Assembly: GCF_900070365.1 (NCBI RefSeq)
Contig: NZ_LN850107.1
Coordinates: 3,410,001-3,474,000 of the forward strand
DNA: 64,000 nt
Source: Alloactinosynnema sp. L-07
Lineage (GTDB): Bacteria > Actinomycetota > Actinomycetes > Mycobacteriales > Pseudonocardiaceae
Reading direction: 5' to 3'
A program made the position numbers and the translations under genes. Of this stretch, positions 35,001 through 43,622 are shown piece after piece. The notes under the pieces were generated by a model. The model was not told where the DNA came from, searched no databases, and was given only the letters and a program-made list of their open reading frames with translations. Position 1 is the first letter of the stretch. Each line of letters opens with the position of its first letter.

Positions 35001-38000
35001 GGTAGGGCTCACCTTCCACGTCGGTGAACACGGTGCGCAGCGCCTCGTGTCGGCCGACGACGTCGGTCAGCGCGGCGGCCAGGGCGTCGCGGTCCAGCGG
35101 TCCGCGCAGCCGCAGTGCCCCGGAGATGTTGTAGGTGGCGCTCGGGCCCTCCAGCCGGTTCAGGAACCACATCCGCCGCTGGGCGAACGACAGCGGCACC
35201 TGTTCGGGCCGCTCCCGCCTGGTCAGCGCCGGACGGGCGCCGGAGGCCAGGTCCAGGTAGCGGTCGAGTTCGCGCACGGTCGGCGCACCGAACAGGGTGC
35301 GCAAAGAGAGTTCCACGCCGAAGACACCGCGCGTGCGGCTGACGAACCGGGTGGCCAGCAGCGAATGCCCGCCGACGGCGAAGAAGTCGTCGTCCACCCC
35401 CACGGAGTCGACGCCGAGCACCTCGGCGAAGAGTCCACAAAGGATCTCCTGGCGGGCCGAGCGCGGCCCACGGGCGGCCGAGCCGCGCGAATCCGGCTCC
35501 GGCAACGCCGCTCGGTCCAGCTTGCCGTTGGCCCCCAAGGGAAGCTGGTCGAGTTCGACGAACGCGGCCGGGACGAGATAGTCCGGCAGCCGCGCCTCGG
35601 CGAAGGACCGCAGCGAGTCCAGCTCGCCGCCGGCGGAGACGACGTAGGCGACCAGGCGCGGCCCGGTGTCGCCGTCGGCGCGGGCTACCACCGCCGCCCT
35701 GGCCACCGACGGGTGGCCGAGCAGGGTGGCCTCGACCTCGCCCGGCTCGACCCGGAACCCGCGGATCTTGACCTGGTGGTCGGCTCGGCCCAAATACTCC
35801 AGTTGCCCGTCGGCGGTCCAGCGGACCAGGTCGCCGGTCCGGTACATCCTGGTCCCAAGTGGACCGTAGGGGTCGGCGACGAAGCGCTCGGCGGTCAGCG
35901 CAGGCCTGCGGTGGTAGCCGCGGGCGAGCGGATCGCCTGCCAGGTACAGCTCACCGGTGGTGCCGGGCGGCACGAAGCGCAGCGCGGGATCCAGGACGTA
36001 GGCGCGAGTGTTGCGCACCGGCCTGCCGATCACCGGGCGCTCGCTGTGGGCGGGCCTGCCGATCGCGGTGACCACCGTGCACTCGGTCGGGCCGTACATG
36101 TTGAACGTGGCGACACCGTCGACGGAGACAACCGCAGCCGCGGCTGTTCGCAGGTCAGTCGTGCCGATAGTGCTGTTCGAGCTCATTGAACGCAGGCGGT
36201 GCCACAGCCGCGCGCCCGCGGGCTCGCCGCCGAGGAAGAGCACCGACGGGCGGACGTCGCCGTCGAGCAGACCTTGCGCGAGCAGTTCCTCGGCGTAGGT
36301 GGGCGTGGCCTCCAGCACGTCGATCGCGTGCTCGCGAGCGTAGGCGACCAACCCGGTGACGTCGCGGCGGAGCTCGTCGTCGAACACGTGCAGCTCGTGC
36401 CCGGTGAGCAGCCAGGCCAACAGGTTCCAGGACGCGTCGAACGACAGCGACTGGATCAGGCCGACCCGCTTGGGCCGGTCGGCCGTGATCACCTCGGCGC
36501 GGTGGTGGGCGATCAGGTTGCCCAGGCCGCCGTGGCTGACCACCACGCCCTTGGGTCGCCCGGTCGAACCGGAGGTGTAGATCACGTACGCCGGGTGGCA
36601 GGCCTCGGTCGCCCCTGGCCGCTCCACGGCGCTCAGCGGGCGCGGGTCGAAGCCCGCGAGCACGGCGGCGGTGTCCGGCGAGTCGAGCACGACCACCGAG
36701 GTGCCCGCCACCCGCGAGCGGTGTTCGGCCAGCGTCACCACGGCGGCCGCATCGGCGTCGGCGAGCATCATGGCCACCCGGTCGTCGGGGTAGGCCGGGT
36801 CGACCGGGACGTAGGCGCCGCCCGCCTTCCACGCGGCCAGCAGCCCGACGACCAGGTCAACCGAGCGCGGCAGCACCAGGGCGACCAGACTCTCGGGGCC
36901 GACACCGCGGGCGATCAGCAGCCGGGCCAGCCGGTTGGCCCGGCGGTCCAGTTCGGCGAAGGTCACCTTGACGCCGTCACACACCACCGCCACCGCGTCG
37001 GGGGTGGCGGCGACCTGGGCGGCGAACACCGCGGGCGGGAGTTCGGCGGGCGCGGCCGTCGGCCCGTGCCACCGCGCCACCAGCGCGCTCTCGTTCGGCA
37101 GCAGGAGATCGATCCGCCGCGCGGGCTGGTCGGGGTCGTCGGTGATCGACTCCAGCACCTGGACCAGGCGCGCGGCGACGCCCTCGGCGAAGGCGCGGTC
37201 GAGCAGGTCGGCGCGGTACTCCACGTCGAGCCCGAGCGCCGCGCCGACAGCGCGGACCGTGACGCTCAACGAGAAGTTCGTGCCGCCCTGGATGTCCACA
37301 TCGGACATCTGGAAAGGACTGTCGCCGAGAGCGGAGCCGACTGGGACGTTCTGGAACACGAAGTGGGTGTCGAACAGCTCGGTGACGCCCGCCGCGCGCT
37401 GGATGTCGACCAGCCCGAGGTGCTGATGGGCCACCAGCGCGGCCTGCTCGGCCTGCACGCGCGCCAGCAGTTCGGCAGCGGTCTCACGGTGGCCGGGGCG
37501 CACCCGCACCGGGACGGTGTTGATGAACAGGCCGACCATGGACTCCATGCCGGGCAGCTCGGCGGGACGGCCGGACACCGTGGCGCCGAAGACGGCGTCG
37601 TCGCGACCGGTGACCCCGCCCAGCACCAGTCCCAGCGCGCCCTGGAACACCGTGTTCAGGGTCAGGCCGCGGCTCAGTGCGAAACCGCGCAGCCGCGCGC
37701 ACAGGTCCTCGGGCAGCTCGATGGAGATCTCGTCGGCCACCAGCGGCTGGCGGGTCGGGTCGGCCGGGGCCAGCAGGGTCGGCCCGGCCAGGTCCCGCAG
37801 CGCGGCACCCCACGCCCGCTCGGCGGCGGGCTTGTCCTGTCGGGCCAGCCAGGAATAGAACTCGCGGTACGGGGTCGGCGCGGGCAGCCCCGTGCCGTCG
37901 CCGCCGCGCGCGTAGAGCTGGAACAACTCGTTGATCAGCACCGACGTTGACCAGCCGTCGACCACGATGTGGTGGTTGGTGACGATGAACCGGTGCCGGT

Positions 38001-38406
38001 CGGGCCCCAATCGCACCAGCAGGAACCGCAGCAGCGGCGGCCGGGACAGGTCGAACCGGTCCCCCTGCGCCGACCGGGTCAGTTCGGCCAGCCGCTCCGC
38101 CTGCTCGGTGCCGGTGTGGCCGGCCAGGTCGACCTGACGCCACGGCAGCGCGACCTCGCGGCGGACCACCTGCACGGTGCGGTCCTCGCGGTCCTGCCGG
38201 AAGCAGGCGCGCAGGCTCTGGTGCCTGGCCAGCAGTTCGGCACAGGACGCGCGCAGGGCGACCACGTCGAGCGGTCCCTCCAGCAGCGCGGAGAACTGCA
38301 TCGTGTAGACGTCCGGTCCGCTCTCGTCGAACCGGGCGTGGAACAACAGGCCCTCTTGCAGTGGCGTCAGCGGAAGGACGTCTTCGACGGTCGTGGTGCG
38401 GGTCAT
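32023..38406 (-). CDS. NRPS, C-A-T-C-A-T; two A domains of the same unassigned specificity
   Basis: 2127 residues. The N-terminal C domain (about 1-430, [10 protein letters not shown]) begins [12 protein letters not shown]. An N-terminal C domain in the first NRPS suggests acylation by a fatty or polyketide starter. A1 is about 470-960, T1 near 1010, C2 about 1065-1500, A2 about 1550-2000 and T2 near 2070. Both A domains have FDASWN and read D-A-N-E-F-G-(M/L)-V-V by hand, so they should load the same residue; I do not recognise the code. A1 has a roughly 20-residue Ser/Thr/Ala-rich insertion before NMYGPTE. With the next NRPS, the predicted order is acyl-X-X-Thr-Thr. Confidence 0.92.
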   Translation of the reverse strand: MTRTTTVEDVLPLTPLQEGLLFHARFDESGPDVYTMQFSALLEGPLDVVALRASCAELLARHQSLRACFRQDREDRTVQVVRREVALPWRQVDLAGHTGTEQAERLAELTRSAQGDRFDLSRPPLLRFLLVRLGPDRHRFIVTNHHIVVDGWSTSVLINELFQLYARGGDGTGLPAPTPYREFYSWLARQDKPAAERAWGAALRDLAGPTLLAPADPTRQPLVADEISIELPEDLCARLRGFALSRGLTLNTVFQGALGLVLGGVTGRDDAVFGATVSGRPAELPGMESMVGLFINTVPVRVRPGHRETAAELLARVQAEQAALVAHQHLGLVDIQRAAGVTELFDTHFVFQNVPVGSALGDSPFQMSDVDIQGGTNFSLSVTVRAVGAALGLDVEYRADLLDRAFAEGVAARLVQVLESITDDPDQPARRIDLLLPNESALVARWHGPTAAPAELPPAVFAAQVAATPDAVAVVCDGVKVTFAELDRRANRLARLLIARGVGPESLVALVLPRSVDLVVGLLAAWKAGGAYVPVDPAYPDDRVAMMLADADAAAVVTLAEHRSRVAGTSVVVLDSPDTAAVLAGFDPRPLSAVERPGATEACHPAYVIYTSGSTGRPKGVVVSHGGLGNLIAHHRAEVITADRPKRVGLIQSLSFDASWNLLAWLLTGHELHVFDDELRRDVTGLVAYAREHAIDVLEATPTYAEELLAQGLLDGDVRPSVLFLGGEPAGARLWHRLRSMSSNSTIGTTDLRTAAAAVVSVDGVATFNMYGPTECTVVTAIGRPAHSERPVIGRPVRNTRAYVLDPALRFVPPGTTGELYLAGDPLARGYHRRPALTAERFVADPYGPLGTRMYRTGDLVRWTADGQLEYLGRADHQVKIRGFRVEPGEVEATLLGHPSVARAAVVARADGDTGPRLVAYVVSAGGELDSLRSFAEARLPDYLVPAAFVELDQLPLGANGKLDRAALPEPDSRGSAARGPRSARQEILCGLFAEVLGVDSVGVDDDFFAVGGHSLLATRFVSRTRGVFGVELSLRTLFGAPTVRELDRYLDLASGARPALTRRERPEQVPLSFAQRRMWFLNRLEGPSATYNISGALRLRGPLDRDALAAALTDVVGRHEALRTVFTDVEGEPYQRILGADQVGLTLAVVDCDAAGLKPALHAAAVRPFDVAAGEVPIRVELFAAGPEEHALLVVVHHIASDGWSIAPLLRDLGTAYTARRAGHGPDWEPLPVQYMDYSLWQAELFGAADDPESLVAKQLDYWGTQLAGTPECLALPTDRPRPAAASHRGDTVRFRVDADLHARIADLARAGGVTLYMVLHAALSAMLTRIGAGTDIAVGSPIAGRTDEALDDLVGFFVNTLVLRVDTAGDPTFRELLARVRETDLAAYANQDVSFERVVEHVNPTRSLSHNPLFQILLMLSNTPPAAGLLPGLTIDIEPVDTATSKFDLTFRVNESHRPDGTPDGLDWDLEYAVDLFERDTVLAIADRLVQVLDAVTMAPEAALSAIDVVLPRERRRVLEQWHGRTEAPGPLPVEVFGRQAAATPNAVAVVCADESVTFAELDRRANRLARLLVARGVGPERLVGLMLPRSAEALVALLAVWKTGGGYVPIDPSYPADRVRFMLDDARPTVVLTAGTPVEGVASVVLDAPETRAELAGLADGPLDVVVERRHPAYVIYTSGSTGRPKGVVVCHESLAGLFDFHRREVMAPAATAAGRALRVALIASLSFDASWNLVFWMLAGHELHVLDDDVRRDVTALIDYVRGRGIDVLEATPSHAEELLEQGLLDGGTRPSVVFLGGEASGPRLWERVRAATGVTAYNLYGPTECTVVTAVGRLADSERPVIGHPMWNTRAYVLDGSLRPTPPGTPGELYLAGTPLARGYHGRTALTAERFVADPFGPNGSRMYRTGDLVRWTAAGVLEFLGRADDQVKIRGFRIEPGEVAAVLADHPSVTRAVVVDREDTPGARRLVAYVIGTADEAELRAHAEDRLPEYMVPSAFVAIEEVPLTPNGKLDRRALPEPGTKAAPTSRGPQSPRQEKLCELVAEILGLESVGIDDNFFTLGGHSLLATRFVSRARAALGVELSLRTLFQAPTVAGLDELLDQAKPARAALRARPRPTTEDTR

Positions 38407-38435
38407 GTCGCGGTTGCTCCCAGGCACGGAGAGGG

Positions 38436-38630
38436 TTAGGCCAGGCTCTTGGGGCGCAGGTCGGTCCAGGTCGCCTCGACGTGGTCGAGGCAGGCCGCGC
38501 GCCGGTCCGGGCCGAAGACCGCCGACCAGCCCGCGGGCACATCGAACCCGCCGGGCCACAGCGAGTGCTGGCCCTCGTCGTTGACCAGGACGACGTAGTC
38601 CGCGTCCTCGTTCTCAAATGGATTCGTCAC
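38436..38630 (-). CDS. MbtH-like protein
   Basis: 64 residues with the family hallmarks [23 protein letters not shown] and a final W in [11 protein letters not shown]. MbtH proteins bind and stabilise NRPS adenylation domains. It is the first gene of the NRPS operon, 29 bp before the first NRPS. Its GTG start follows a SARP-type promoter by about 54 bp. It may also be needed by the Thr-type domains. Confidence 0.93.
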   Translation of the reverse strand: MTNPFENEDADYVVLVNDEGQHSLWPGGFDVPAGWSAVFGPDRRAACLDHVEATWTDLRPKSLA

Positions 38631-39039
38631 GAATTCAACTCCAGAAAGTCGGCGCCCAAGTCCGAGGCGATCCTCGCAGGGGCGACTGACTCGCCGCTGA
38701 CGGCATTCTGATCGACCCGGCCGCCAACTGAACTAATGCAGGCGCGCATAAATCGCATTGATTTCTGACAACGGTAGTTTCTACCCAGTTTCCGCTCCCG
38801 GCCCCGCCACCCACTGGGCACCCACCCGATCGGAGGCCCCCACGGTTGCGCCGATACCCCTGGTAGAGGCCGTGAATCGACGGTGGGTGAGGGTGTCGGG
38901 CGGGGTAGTGGCAGGTCCCCGGCCCCACCCGGCTCCGGTCGTATCCGGAACGAAGTCGGGTATCCGGCACGCATACGGCCACGGCCCGACGCGACTAAAC
39001 CTTTAGGGGCACGGACAAACCGCTGACAAGGAAGAAGCC
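38631..39039. other. Divergent intergenic region, NRPS operon / SARP gene
   Basis: A 409-bp non-coding stretch. It holds the minus-strand SARP boxes at 38684-38712, a small perfect inverted repeat GGTAGTTTCTACC at 38773-38785, and the AT-rich start GACTAAACCTTTAGGGG (about 38993) 30 bp before the SARP gene. I see no GTCAG repeats facing the SARP gene itself. No convincing ORF. Confidence 0.6.
38684..38712 (-). promoter_or_regulatory. SARP-type heptamer repeats, MbtH-NRPS promoter
   Basis: On the minus strand three heptamers ATCAGAA, GTCAGCG and GTCAGTC start exactly 11 bp apart. Eight bases after the last comes GAGGAT, fitting an NANNNT -10 element. This is the spacing described for SARP-dependent promoters. 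The MbtH GTG follows about 54 bp downstream. Confidence 0.72.
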
Positions 39040-39828
39040 ATGACAAGATTCGCCGTACTCGGACCGCTGGAATGCTGGTCAGGGCACCGTCAGATCGATA
39101 TCCGCGGACCGTTGCAACGCAGCCTGCTCGCCGCCCTGCTGGCCACCGAGTCGCGACCGGTGTCGGTCGAGTCCCTGGTGACCGAACTGTGGGGCGACAC
39201 GCCACCGGATCAGTGGGAGAACGCACTGCAGGCGCACGTGAGCAGGCTGCGCAGAAGACTCACCTCGATCGCCGACGAGCACCCGGCCCGCCTGATCGGC
39301 CTGGCCACCGGCTACCGCCTCGTGGTCGCCGAGACCGACCTCGACGCCACGACGTTCACCCGCCAGGTCGCCCACGCCCGCGCCATCGCCGCGGCCGACC
39401 CCACCGAGGCCGCCGACGTGCTGCGGTCGGCGCTGTCGCTGTGGCGTGGTCCCGCGTTCGCGATGGTCGCGGGCGGACCGCTGTGCCGGGCCGCCGCCCA
39501 CCGCTACGAGGCGGCCAGGACGATGGCGCTGGAGACCCTGTTCGACACCGAGCTGCAGACCGGTAGGCACGTCGACATCATCCCCAGGCTGCGGGAGTTG
39601 GTGGAGTCGTCGGGGCTGAACGAGCGGTTCTGCGAGCAGCTGATGGTGGCGCTGTACCGGTCGGGCCGCCAGGCCGAGGCCCTGGCCACCTACCGGCGGA
39701 TGCGCCACCGCCTCGACGACGAACTCGGCGTGCAGCCGACCAGGACGCTGCGCAACCACGAGAAGGCCATCCTCGTGCACCACCCCGCCCTGCACACCCG
39801 CGCCAACCACACCACGCTTCGCGAGTAG
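39040..39828 (+). CDS. SARP-family activator (AfsR/DnrI/RedD type)
   Basis: 262 residues: an N-terminal OmpR-like winged helix (VLGPLECWSGHRQIDIRGPLQRSLLAALL, LVTELWGDTPPDQWENALQAHVSRLRR) and a bacterial transcriptional activation domain of tetratricopeptide-like helices (TDLDATTFTRQVAHA, LNERFCEQLMVALYRSGRQAEALATYRRMR). This is the short SARP form without ATPase domain. SARPs bind 11-bp-spaced direct repeats 8 bp from the -10 box; four such sites in this window sit before operons of the cluster. GTG/ATG choice is clear: ATG 39040 with AAGGAAG upstream. It should activate the cluster as pathway-specific regulator. Confidence 0.9.
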   Translation: MTRFAVLGPLECWSGHRQIDIRGPLQRSLLAALLATESRPVSVESLVTELWGDTPPDQWENALQAHVSRLRRRLTSIADEHPARLIGLATGYRLVVAETDLDATTFTRQVAHARAIAAADPTEAADVLRSALSLWRGPAFAMVAGGPLCRAAAHRYEAARTMALETLFDTELQTGRHVDIIPRLRELVESSGLNERFCEQLMVALYRSGRQAEALATYRRMRHRLDDELGVQPTRTLRNHEKAILVHHPALHTRANHTTLRE

Positions 39829-39957
39829 CCAACCCATACCGACTCAACACCGAAGCCGCGCCACCGCGATCCAACCCGCCACGATCGCCATCACCGTGCC
39901 AGAGGTCGACCAAAGTGCGGCCGATCCACTCAGGATGGTCATGGGTTTGAAGAGGCC

Positions 39958-40710
39958 CTAGCCGACGGGGACGAGCCTGGTCAGGTGGCCCGCGAAGTCG
40001 GACATCACGGCGGCCTTGTGCTCGTCGAGGTAGAAGTGGGTCCCGCTGTACTCCCGGTGGCCCAGGTAGCGCCGACTCCGGTCCGACCACGACCGCATCG
40101 CCGCGGGCTCCAGCATCAGCGGGTCCTCGCGGCCGACGTAGGTCACCAATGGACAGTCGACCACGGCCGCGTCGTCGGTGTGGTCGGCCGCGAGCCGGAA
40201 GTCGGCGACCACCGGCGGCAGCACCAGGTCGAGCATGTCCGGGTCGGCGGCCACCACGTCCGGGATGGCGCCCAGGTCCCTGATCCAGGTGACCACGTCC
40301 GCCATCGGGATGTCCTCGTGGTCGGCGGGCGCGCGGAAGAAGCCGGTCGGCGCCCAGCCGGACATGCCCAGCAGGCAGGGCGCCGGGTCGCCGTCGGCTT
40401 CCATCCGCACCGCCAGCCGGTAGGCCAGCTGCGCGCCGAGACAGTGCCCGAACACCGCGTACGGTCGCTCGTCCAGCTCGGCGACGAACGCCGAGTGCAG
40501 CTCCGACACCGTCGCCTCCCAGTCGGTCGGCAGCGGCTCGCCGCGGCGGCCCTGCCTGCCGGGCAGGGTGACCGCCTGCACGGCGACGGCGGCGGGCAGC
40601 AGCTGGTCCCAGCCCCGGTAGGCCACCGCGCCGCTGCCCGCGTGGGCCAGCAGGAACACCCGGATCTCGGCGTCGGGCCGGTCGGGGGTGAACCAGCGTG
40701 GCTCAGGCAC
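39958..40710 (-). CDS. Type II thioesterase with Cys in place of the nucleophilic Ser
   Basis: 250-residue alpha/beta hydrolase of the external thioesterase family that clears misprimed NRPS/PKS carriers. The N-terminal LLAHAGSGAVAYRGW oxyanion region, a DPLMLEP Asp region and C-terminal His in YSGTHFYLDEH are present. The nucleophile motif reads GHCLGAQ (Cys90) where the family normally has GHSxG. Cys-type thioesterases exist in NRPS systems and may favour transfer over hydrolysis. GTG 40710 overlaps the stop of the 54-aa gene (GTGCCTGA). Last gene of the PKS operon. Confidence 0.87.
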   Translation of the reverse strand: MPEPRWFTPDRPDAEIRVFLLAHAGSGAVAYRGWDQLLPAAVAVQAVTLPGRQGRRGEPLPTDWEATVSELHSAFVAELDERPYAVFGHCLGAQLAYRLAVRMEADGDPAPCLLGMSGWAPTGFFRAPADHEDIPMADVVTWIRDLGAIPDVVAADPDMLDLVLPPVVADFRLAADHTDDAAVVDCPLVTYVGREDPLMLEPAAMRSWSDRSRRYLGHREYSGTHFYLDEHKAAVMSDFAGHLTRLVPVG

Positions 40711-40867
40711 CGGCCACCGCCCGCATGAGCGCGTCCAGTTCGCGCAGGGCGCCGTTGGCCTGCTCGGCCACGGCGGGGTCGTCGGGGGCGCCGCAGACGG
40801 CCATGAACATCCCCATGACGTTCTGGCAGGCGGCGCCGATCCGCTCCATGATCTCGGCTTCGGACAT
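40703..40867 (-). CDS. 54-residue small protein of unknown function
   Basis: A small helical protein starting MSEAEIMERIGAACQNVMG and ending ELDALMRAVAGA, with GMFMAVCGAPDDPA in the middle. AAGGAG lies 8 bp before the ATG, and the stop overlaps the thioesterase GTG, so it is well placed to be translated. GC-rich third positions support coding. Partial decayed copies of it make up the tandem repeats just upstream. I do not recognise the family. It lies between a DUF2156 protein and a type II thioesterase in the PKS operon, so a carrier- or enzyme-binding helper is possible. Confidence 0.65.
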   Translation of the reverse strand: MSEAEIMERIGAACQNVMGMFMAVCGAPDDPAVAEQANGALRELDALMRAVAGA

Positions 40868-40870
40868 GTG

Positions 40871-41054
40871 TGGCTCCTTGGTGGTCAGAACGCGACAGGG
40901 TCATCGGGGCTCGCCGCAGACGGCCATGAACATCCCCATGACGCTCAGGCAAACGGCACCGGTGGCTCCTTGGTGGTCAGAACGCGACAGGGTCATCGGG
41001 ACGCGCCGCAGACAGCCATGAACATCCCCACGACGCTCAGGCAAACGGCACCGG
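40871..41054 (-). repeat. Two 92-bp tandem repeats carrying decayed copies of the 54-aa gene
   Basis: Units at 40871-40962 and 40963-41054 are about 90% identical, and a partial third start continues to 41078. Each holds an AAGGAG site (AGGGAG in the copy nearest DUF2156) followed by a GTG mini-ORF of four codons. Each also holds a copy of the VMGMFMAVCG coding segment joined to upstream sequence with the original start deleted. Same style of gene-junction duplication as at 4971 and 24763. Confidence 0.8.
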
Positions 41055-41068
41055 TGACTCCCTGGTGG

Positions 41069-42061
41069 TCAGAACGCGCCCGCGGCCCGGAACACGTGGG
41101 CGAAGGCGGCGATGTCGGCCTCGCCGTCGAAGGCCAGGTACTCGGGAAGCACGAGGTGGGGGAACCACTTCTGCTTGTAGGCCAGCTGGGTCTTGGCCGG
41201 GTAGAGCGCCTCGCCGTACTCCCAGAGCAGCTTGGTCATCTGATTGAACCCGTGGTGGAACCCGGGAACCTGCACCGAGTCGTCCAAGCCGGTGAACGGG
41301 GTGAAGCCGAAGTGCAGCCAGCCGATCCCCTCGGCGGTGAACTGGGTGATCGCGGCGGAGTTGATCGCCTCCATGATCCCCGGCAGCTTGCCGGGGATCC
41401 GGCGGCTCAGGTCGTGCATCCAGCCCGCGCGGGTGCCGTAGACCGGGGAGTACGAGATGTAGCCCGCGAGCTTGCCGTCGAGCAGGCCGACGAACAGGCG
41501 CCGGTGCGGCTGCAGGTCCCCGCCGCGCTGGCCGACCAGGAAGCCCAGTTCCTTGGTGTCCTCGCCCTTGCTGCGCAGCCACGTCCGGTCCAGCTCGTCG
41601 ATCGCCGACGACCACTCGTCGAAGTCGACCTCGCGCACCTGCAAGCCGGCCTTGCCCGCGCGCGCGATCTTGTTGCGCAGCCGCATGAACCGGGTGCCGT
41701 CCATCGAGAACTCGGCCAGCTCGATGGCGTAGGAGGCGCCGACCTGGTTGACGGTGAAACGCGCTTCGGCGTAAAGCTCGGCGTCGTGGCGCTGCAACTG
41801 CACCGCGACGACTTTGCAGCCTTGTTCGTGGGCCGACGCGCGGAAAGCGCGCAGCAGCTCCGGATAGTCCGCCGCCGCGGCGAACGGGCCGCCGAACTGC
41901 ACGAAGTAGCGGCCGACGGGGCGGTAGGCGACCACGCCGTCGAGCCCGGCGGCGGTGAAGTAGGTCGTGCCGTCGTTGCACGCGAGGAACGCGCTCGGGT
42001 TCTCCGCCTGGGTGTGCCGCTGGATCGCGTCCAGCGCCAGGGGTTCCGCGGTTTTCGTCAT
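41069..42061 (-). CDS. DUF2156/MprF-type aminoacyl-tRNA transferase-like protein
   Basis: 330 residues resembling the soluble C-terminal domain of MprF (phosphatidylglycerol lysyltransferase; twin GNAT-like fold). Visible segments are SAFLACNDGTTYFTAAGLDGVVAYRPVGR, FMRLRNKIARAGKAGLQVREV, and a C-terminal GWLHFGFTPFTGLDDS with KLLWEYGEALYPAKTQLAYKQKW. MprF domains move an amino acid from aminoacyl-tRNA to a hydroxyl. The valanimycin enzyme VlmA does a comparable seryl transfer to a hydroxylamine. There is no membrane part here, so the acceptor is probably a small molecule or carrier-bound intermediate. With three tRNA-Ser-like genes in the same regulon, seryl transfer is my preferred hypothesis. 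Confidence 0.75.
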   Translation of the reverse strand: MTKTAEPLALDAIQRHTQAENPSAFLACNDGTTYFTAAGLDGVVAYRPVGRYFVQFGGPFAAAADYPELLRAFRASAHEQGCKVVAVQLQRHDAELYAEARFTVNQVGASYAIELAEFSMDGTRFMRLRNKIARAGKAGLQVREVDFDEWSSAIDELDRTWLRSKGEDTKELGFLVGQRGGDLQPHRRLFVGLLDGKLAGYISYSPVYGTRAGWMHDLSRRIPGKLPGIMEAINSAAITQFTAEGIGWLHFGFTPFTGLDDSVQVPGFHHGFNQMTKLLWEYGEALYPAKTQLAYKQKWFPHLVLPEYLAFDGEADIAAFAHVFRAAGAF

Positions 42062-42073
42062 GGAGTTTCTCCG

Positions 42074-43618
42074 TCAGGTTGAAGTGGCCGCTGAGCGCAG
42101 TGAACGTCGCAGAACCTTGCCCATGGGGTTGCGCGGCAGCGCGTCGACGAACTCGTAGTGGGTGGGCACCTTGTAGTCCGCCAGGCCGCCGCGCACCGAG
42201 AGCATCAGTTCCCGCGCGGTGGCCTTCGCTCCGGGTCGCAGCACCACGAACGCGTGCACCGCCTCGCCCCAGCGCTCGTGTTCCATCCCGACGACGGCGA
42301 CGTCGGCCACCGCCGGGTGACAGGCCAGCGCGTTCTCCACCTCGACCGGGTACACGTTCTGACCGGCCACGATGATCGTGTCGTCGAGCCGGTCGAGCAG
42401 GAACAGGTAGCCGTCGTCGAGATAGCCGGTGTCGCCCATCCGCAGCCACCCGTCGACCATGGCGCGGCCGGTGGCCTCGGGCTGGTTCCAGTAGCCGAGC
42501 ATGACCGCGGGGGTGCGCACGCACACCTGGCCCGCCTCGCCGTCTGGCACCGGGTCGCCCGCGCTGTCGATGATCTTCAGCTCGACGTCCGGGCACGGCT
42601 TGCCCGCCGAGGCCAGCAGCTTGCTGCCGACCACATGGTCGACCGCGGGCAGCAGCGTCACCGCGTTACCCGCCTCGGTGGCCGAGTAGGCCTGCAGGAA
42701 CTCGCCGTCGATCATCTCGAAGCACTGGCGCAGCAGGGTCTGCGAGATCGGGGAGCCGCCGTAGACGATCCGCCGCATCGACACGAACGCTTCCCTGGAC
42801 GCGTTGGGCTCGGCGAACATCATCGCCAGCATGGTCGGCGCGACGAAGGTCGTGGTGACGCCAAGCGTGCGGATCAGCTCCACGGCCTCTTGGCTCACGA
42901 ACATCCGCATGACGACGTTGGTGACCCCCGCGGTGAAGCCCTGCATAGCCCAGGACAGGCCCGCGGTGTTGAGGCCGGGCAGCCCGATCAGGCTGCGGTC
43001 CTCCGGGCGCAGGTCGAACCAGTCGAGCTGGTGGGCGGCCATGGTGTCGCGAAGGGTGAAGAAGCTGCGGTGCGGCAACACCACGCCTTTGGGCAGGCCG
43101 GTGGTGCCGCTGGTGTAGAGCTGCGCGAACGGCGCGTCGGGGGTGATGCGCGGAAGCGAAATGAGAGTCGGTTGGCCGGAGCACCACTCCTCGAACCCGC
43201 CGCCGCGCCGGTCCTCGGTGTCCAACTCGACCACCAGTCGCAGATTCGGCAGCGACGGCTTGACCCGGTCGACCACGCCGAGGAACTCCCGCTCGACGAA
43301 CAGCAACTCGGCCCGCGAGTCGCGCAGGATGTGTTCGACCTCGGGGGCGGTGAGCCGCCAGTTGACCGGCACCAGCACGGTCTCGCTCTTGGCGCAGCCG
43401 AAGGCGATGTCGTAGTACCGCTCGGATTCCTTGCCCAGGTACGCCACCCGCGCCCCCGGCGCGAGCGCACAGGCCCGCAGCGCGTTCGCGGTGCGGTTGC
43501 TGCCCAGGTGCAGCTGCTCGTAGGTGACCTCTCTGCCCTCGCACGTGATCGCCACATGCCGGGGTCGAGCGGCGGCCTGGAAGCCGGTGATCTCGGTGAT
43601 CAGCTCCGGTTGCACCAT
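42074..43618 (-). CDS. Acyl-CoA/acyl-ACP synthetase (AMP-forming ligase)
   Basis: 514 residues of the ANL superfamily. It shows the P-loop LYTSGTTGLPKGVVLPH, the YSATEAGN substrate/adenylate region, GWLRMGDTGYLDD and the C-terminal catalytic Lys in LPRNPMGKVLRR. It activates a carboxylic acid as AMP ester and passes it to CoA or a carrier protein. It lies 5 bp after the PKS gene and before the DUF2156 gene, so it may load a fatty or amino-fatty acid onto the PKS ACP, or the acyl chain onto the first NRPS C domain. Confidence 0.88.
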   Translation of the reverse strand: MVQPELITEITGFQAAARPRHVAITCEGREVTYEQLHLGSNRTANALRACALAPGARVAYLGKESERYYDIAFGCAKSETVLVPVNWRLTAPEVEHILRDSRAELLFVEREFLGVVDRVKPSLPNLRLVVELDTEDRRGGGFEEWCSGQPTLISLPRITPDAPFAQLYTSGTTGLPKGVVLPHRSFFTLRDTMAAHQLDWFDLRPEDRSLIGLPGLNTAGLSWAMQGFTAGVTNVVMRMFVSQEAVELIRTLGVTTTFVAPTMLAMMFAEPNASREAFVSMRRIVYGGSPISQTLLRQCFEMIDGEFLQAYSATEAGNAVTLLPAVDHVVGSKLLASAGKPCPDVELKIIDSAGDPVPDGEAGQVCVRTPAVMLGYWNQPEATGRAMVDGWLRMGDTGYLDDGYLFLLDRLDDTIIVAGQNVYPVEVENALACHPAVADVAVVGMEHERWGEAVHAFVVLRPGAKATARELMLSVRGGLADYKVPTHYEFVDALPRNPMGKVLRRSLRSAATST

Positions 43619-43622
43619 CGCG

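Noticed and set aside
40871..41054. CRISPR or regulatory small-repeat array
   Set aside because: The units are 92-bp tandem duplicates of a gene junction without unique spacers.
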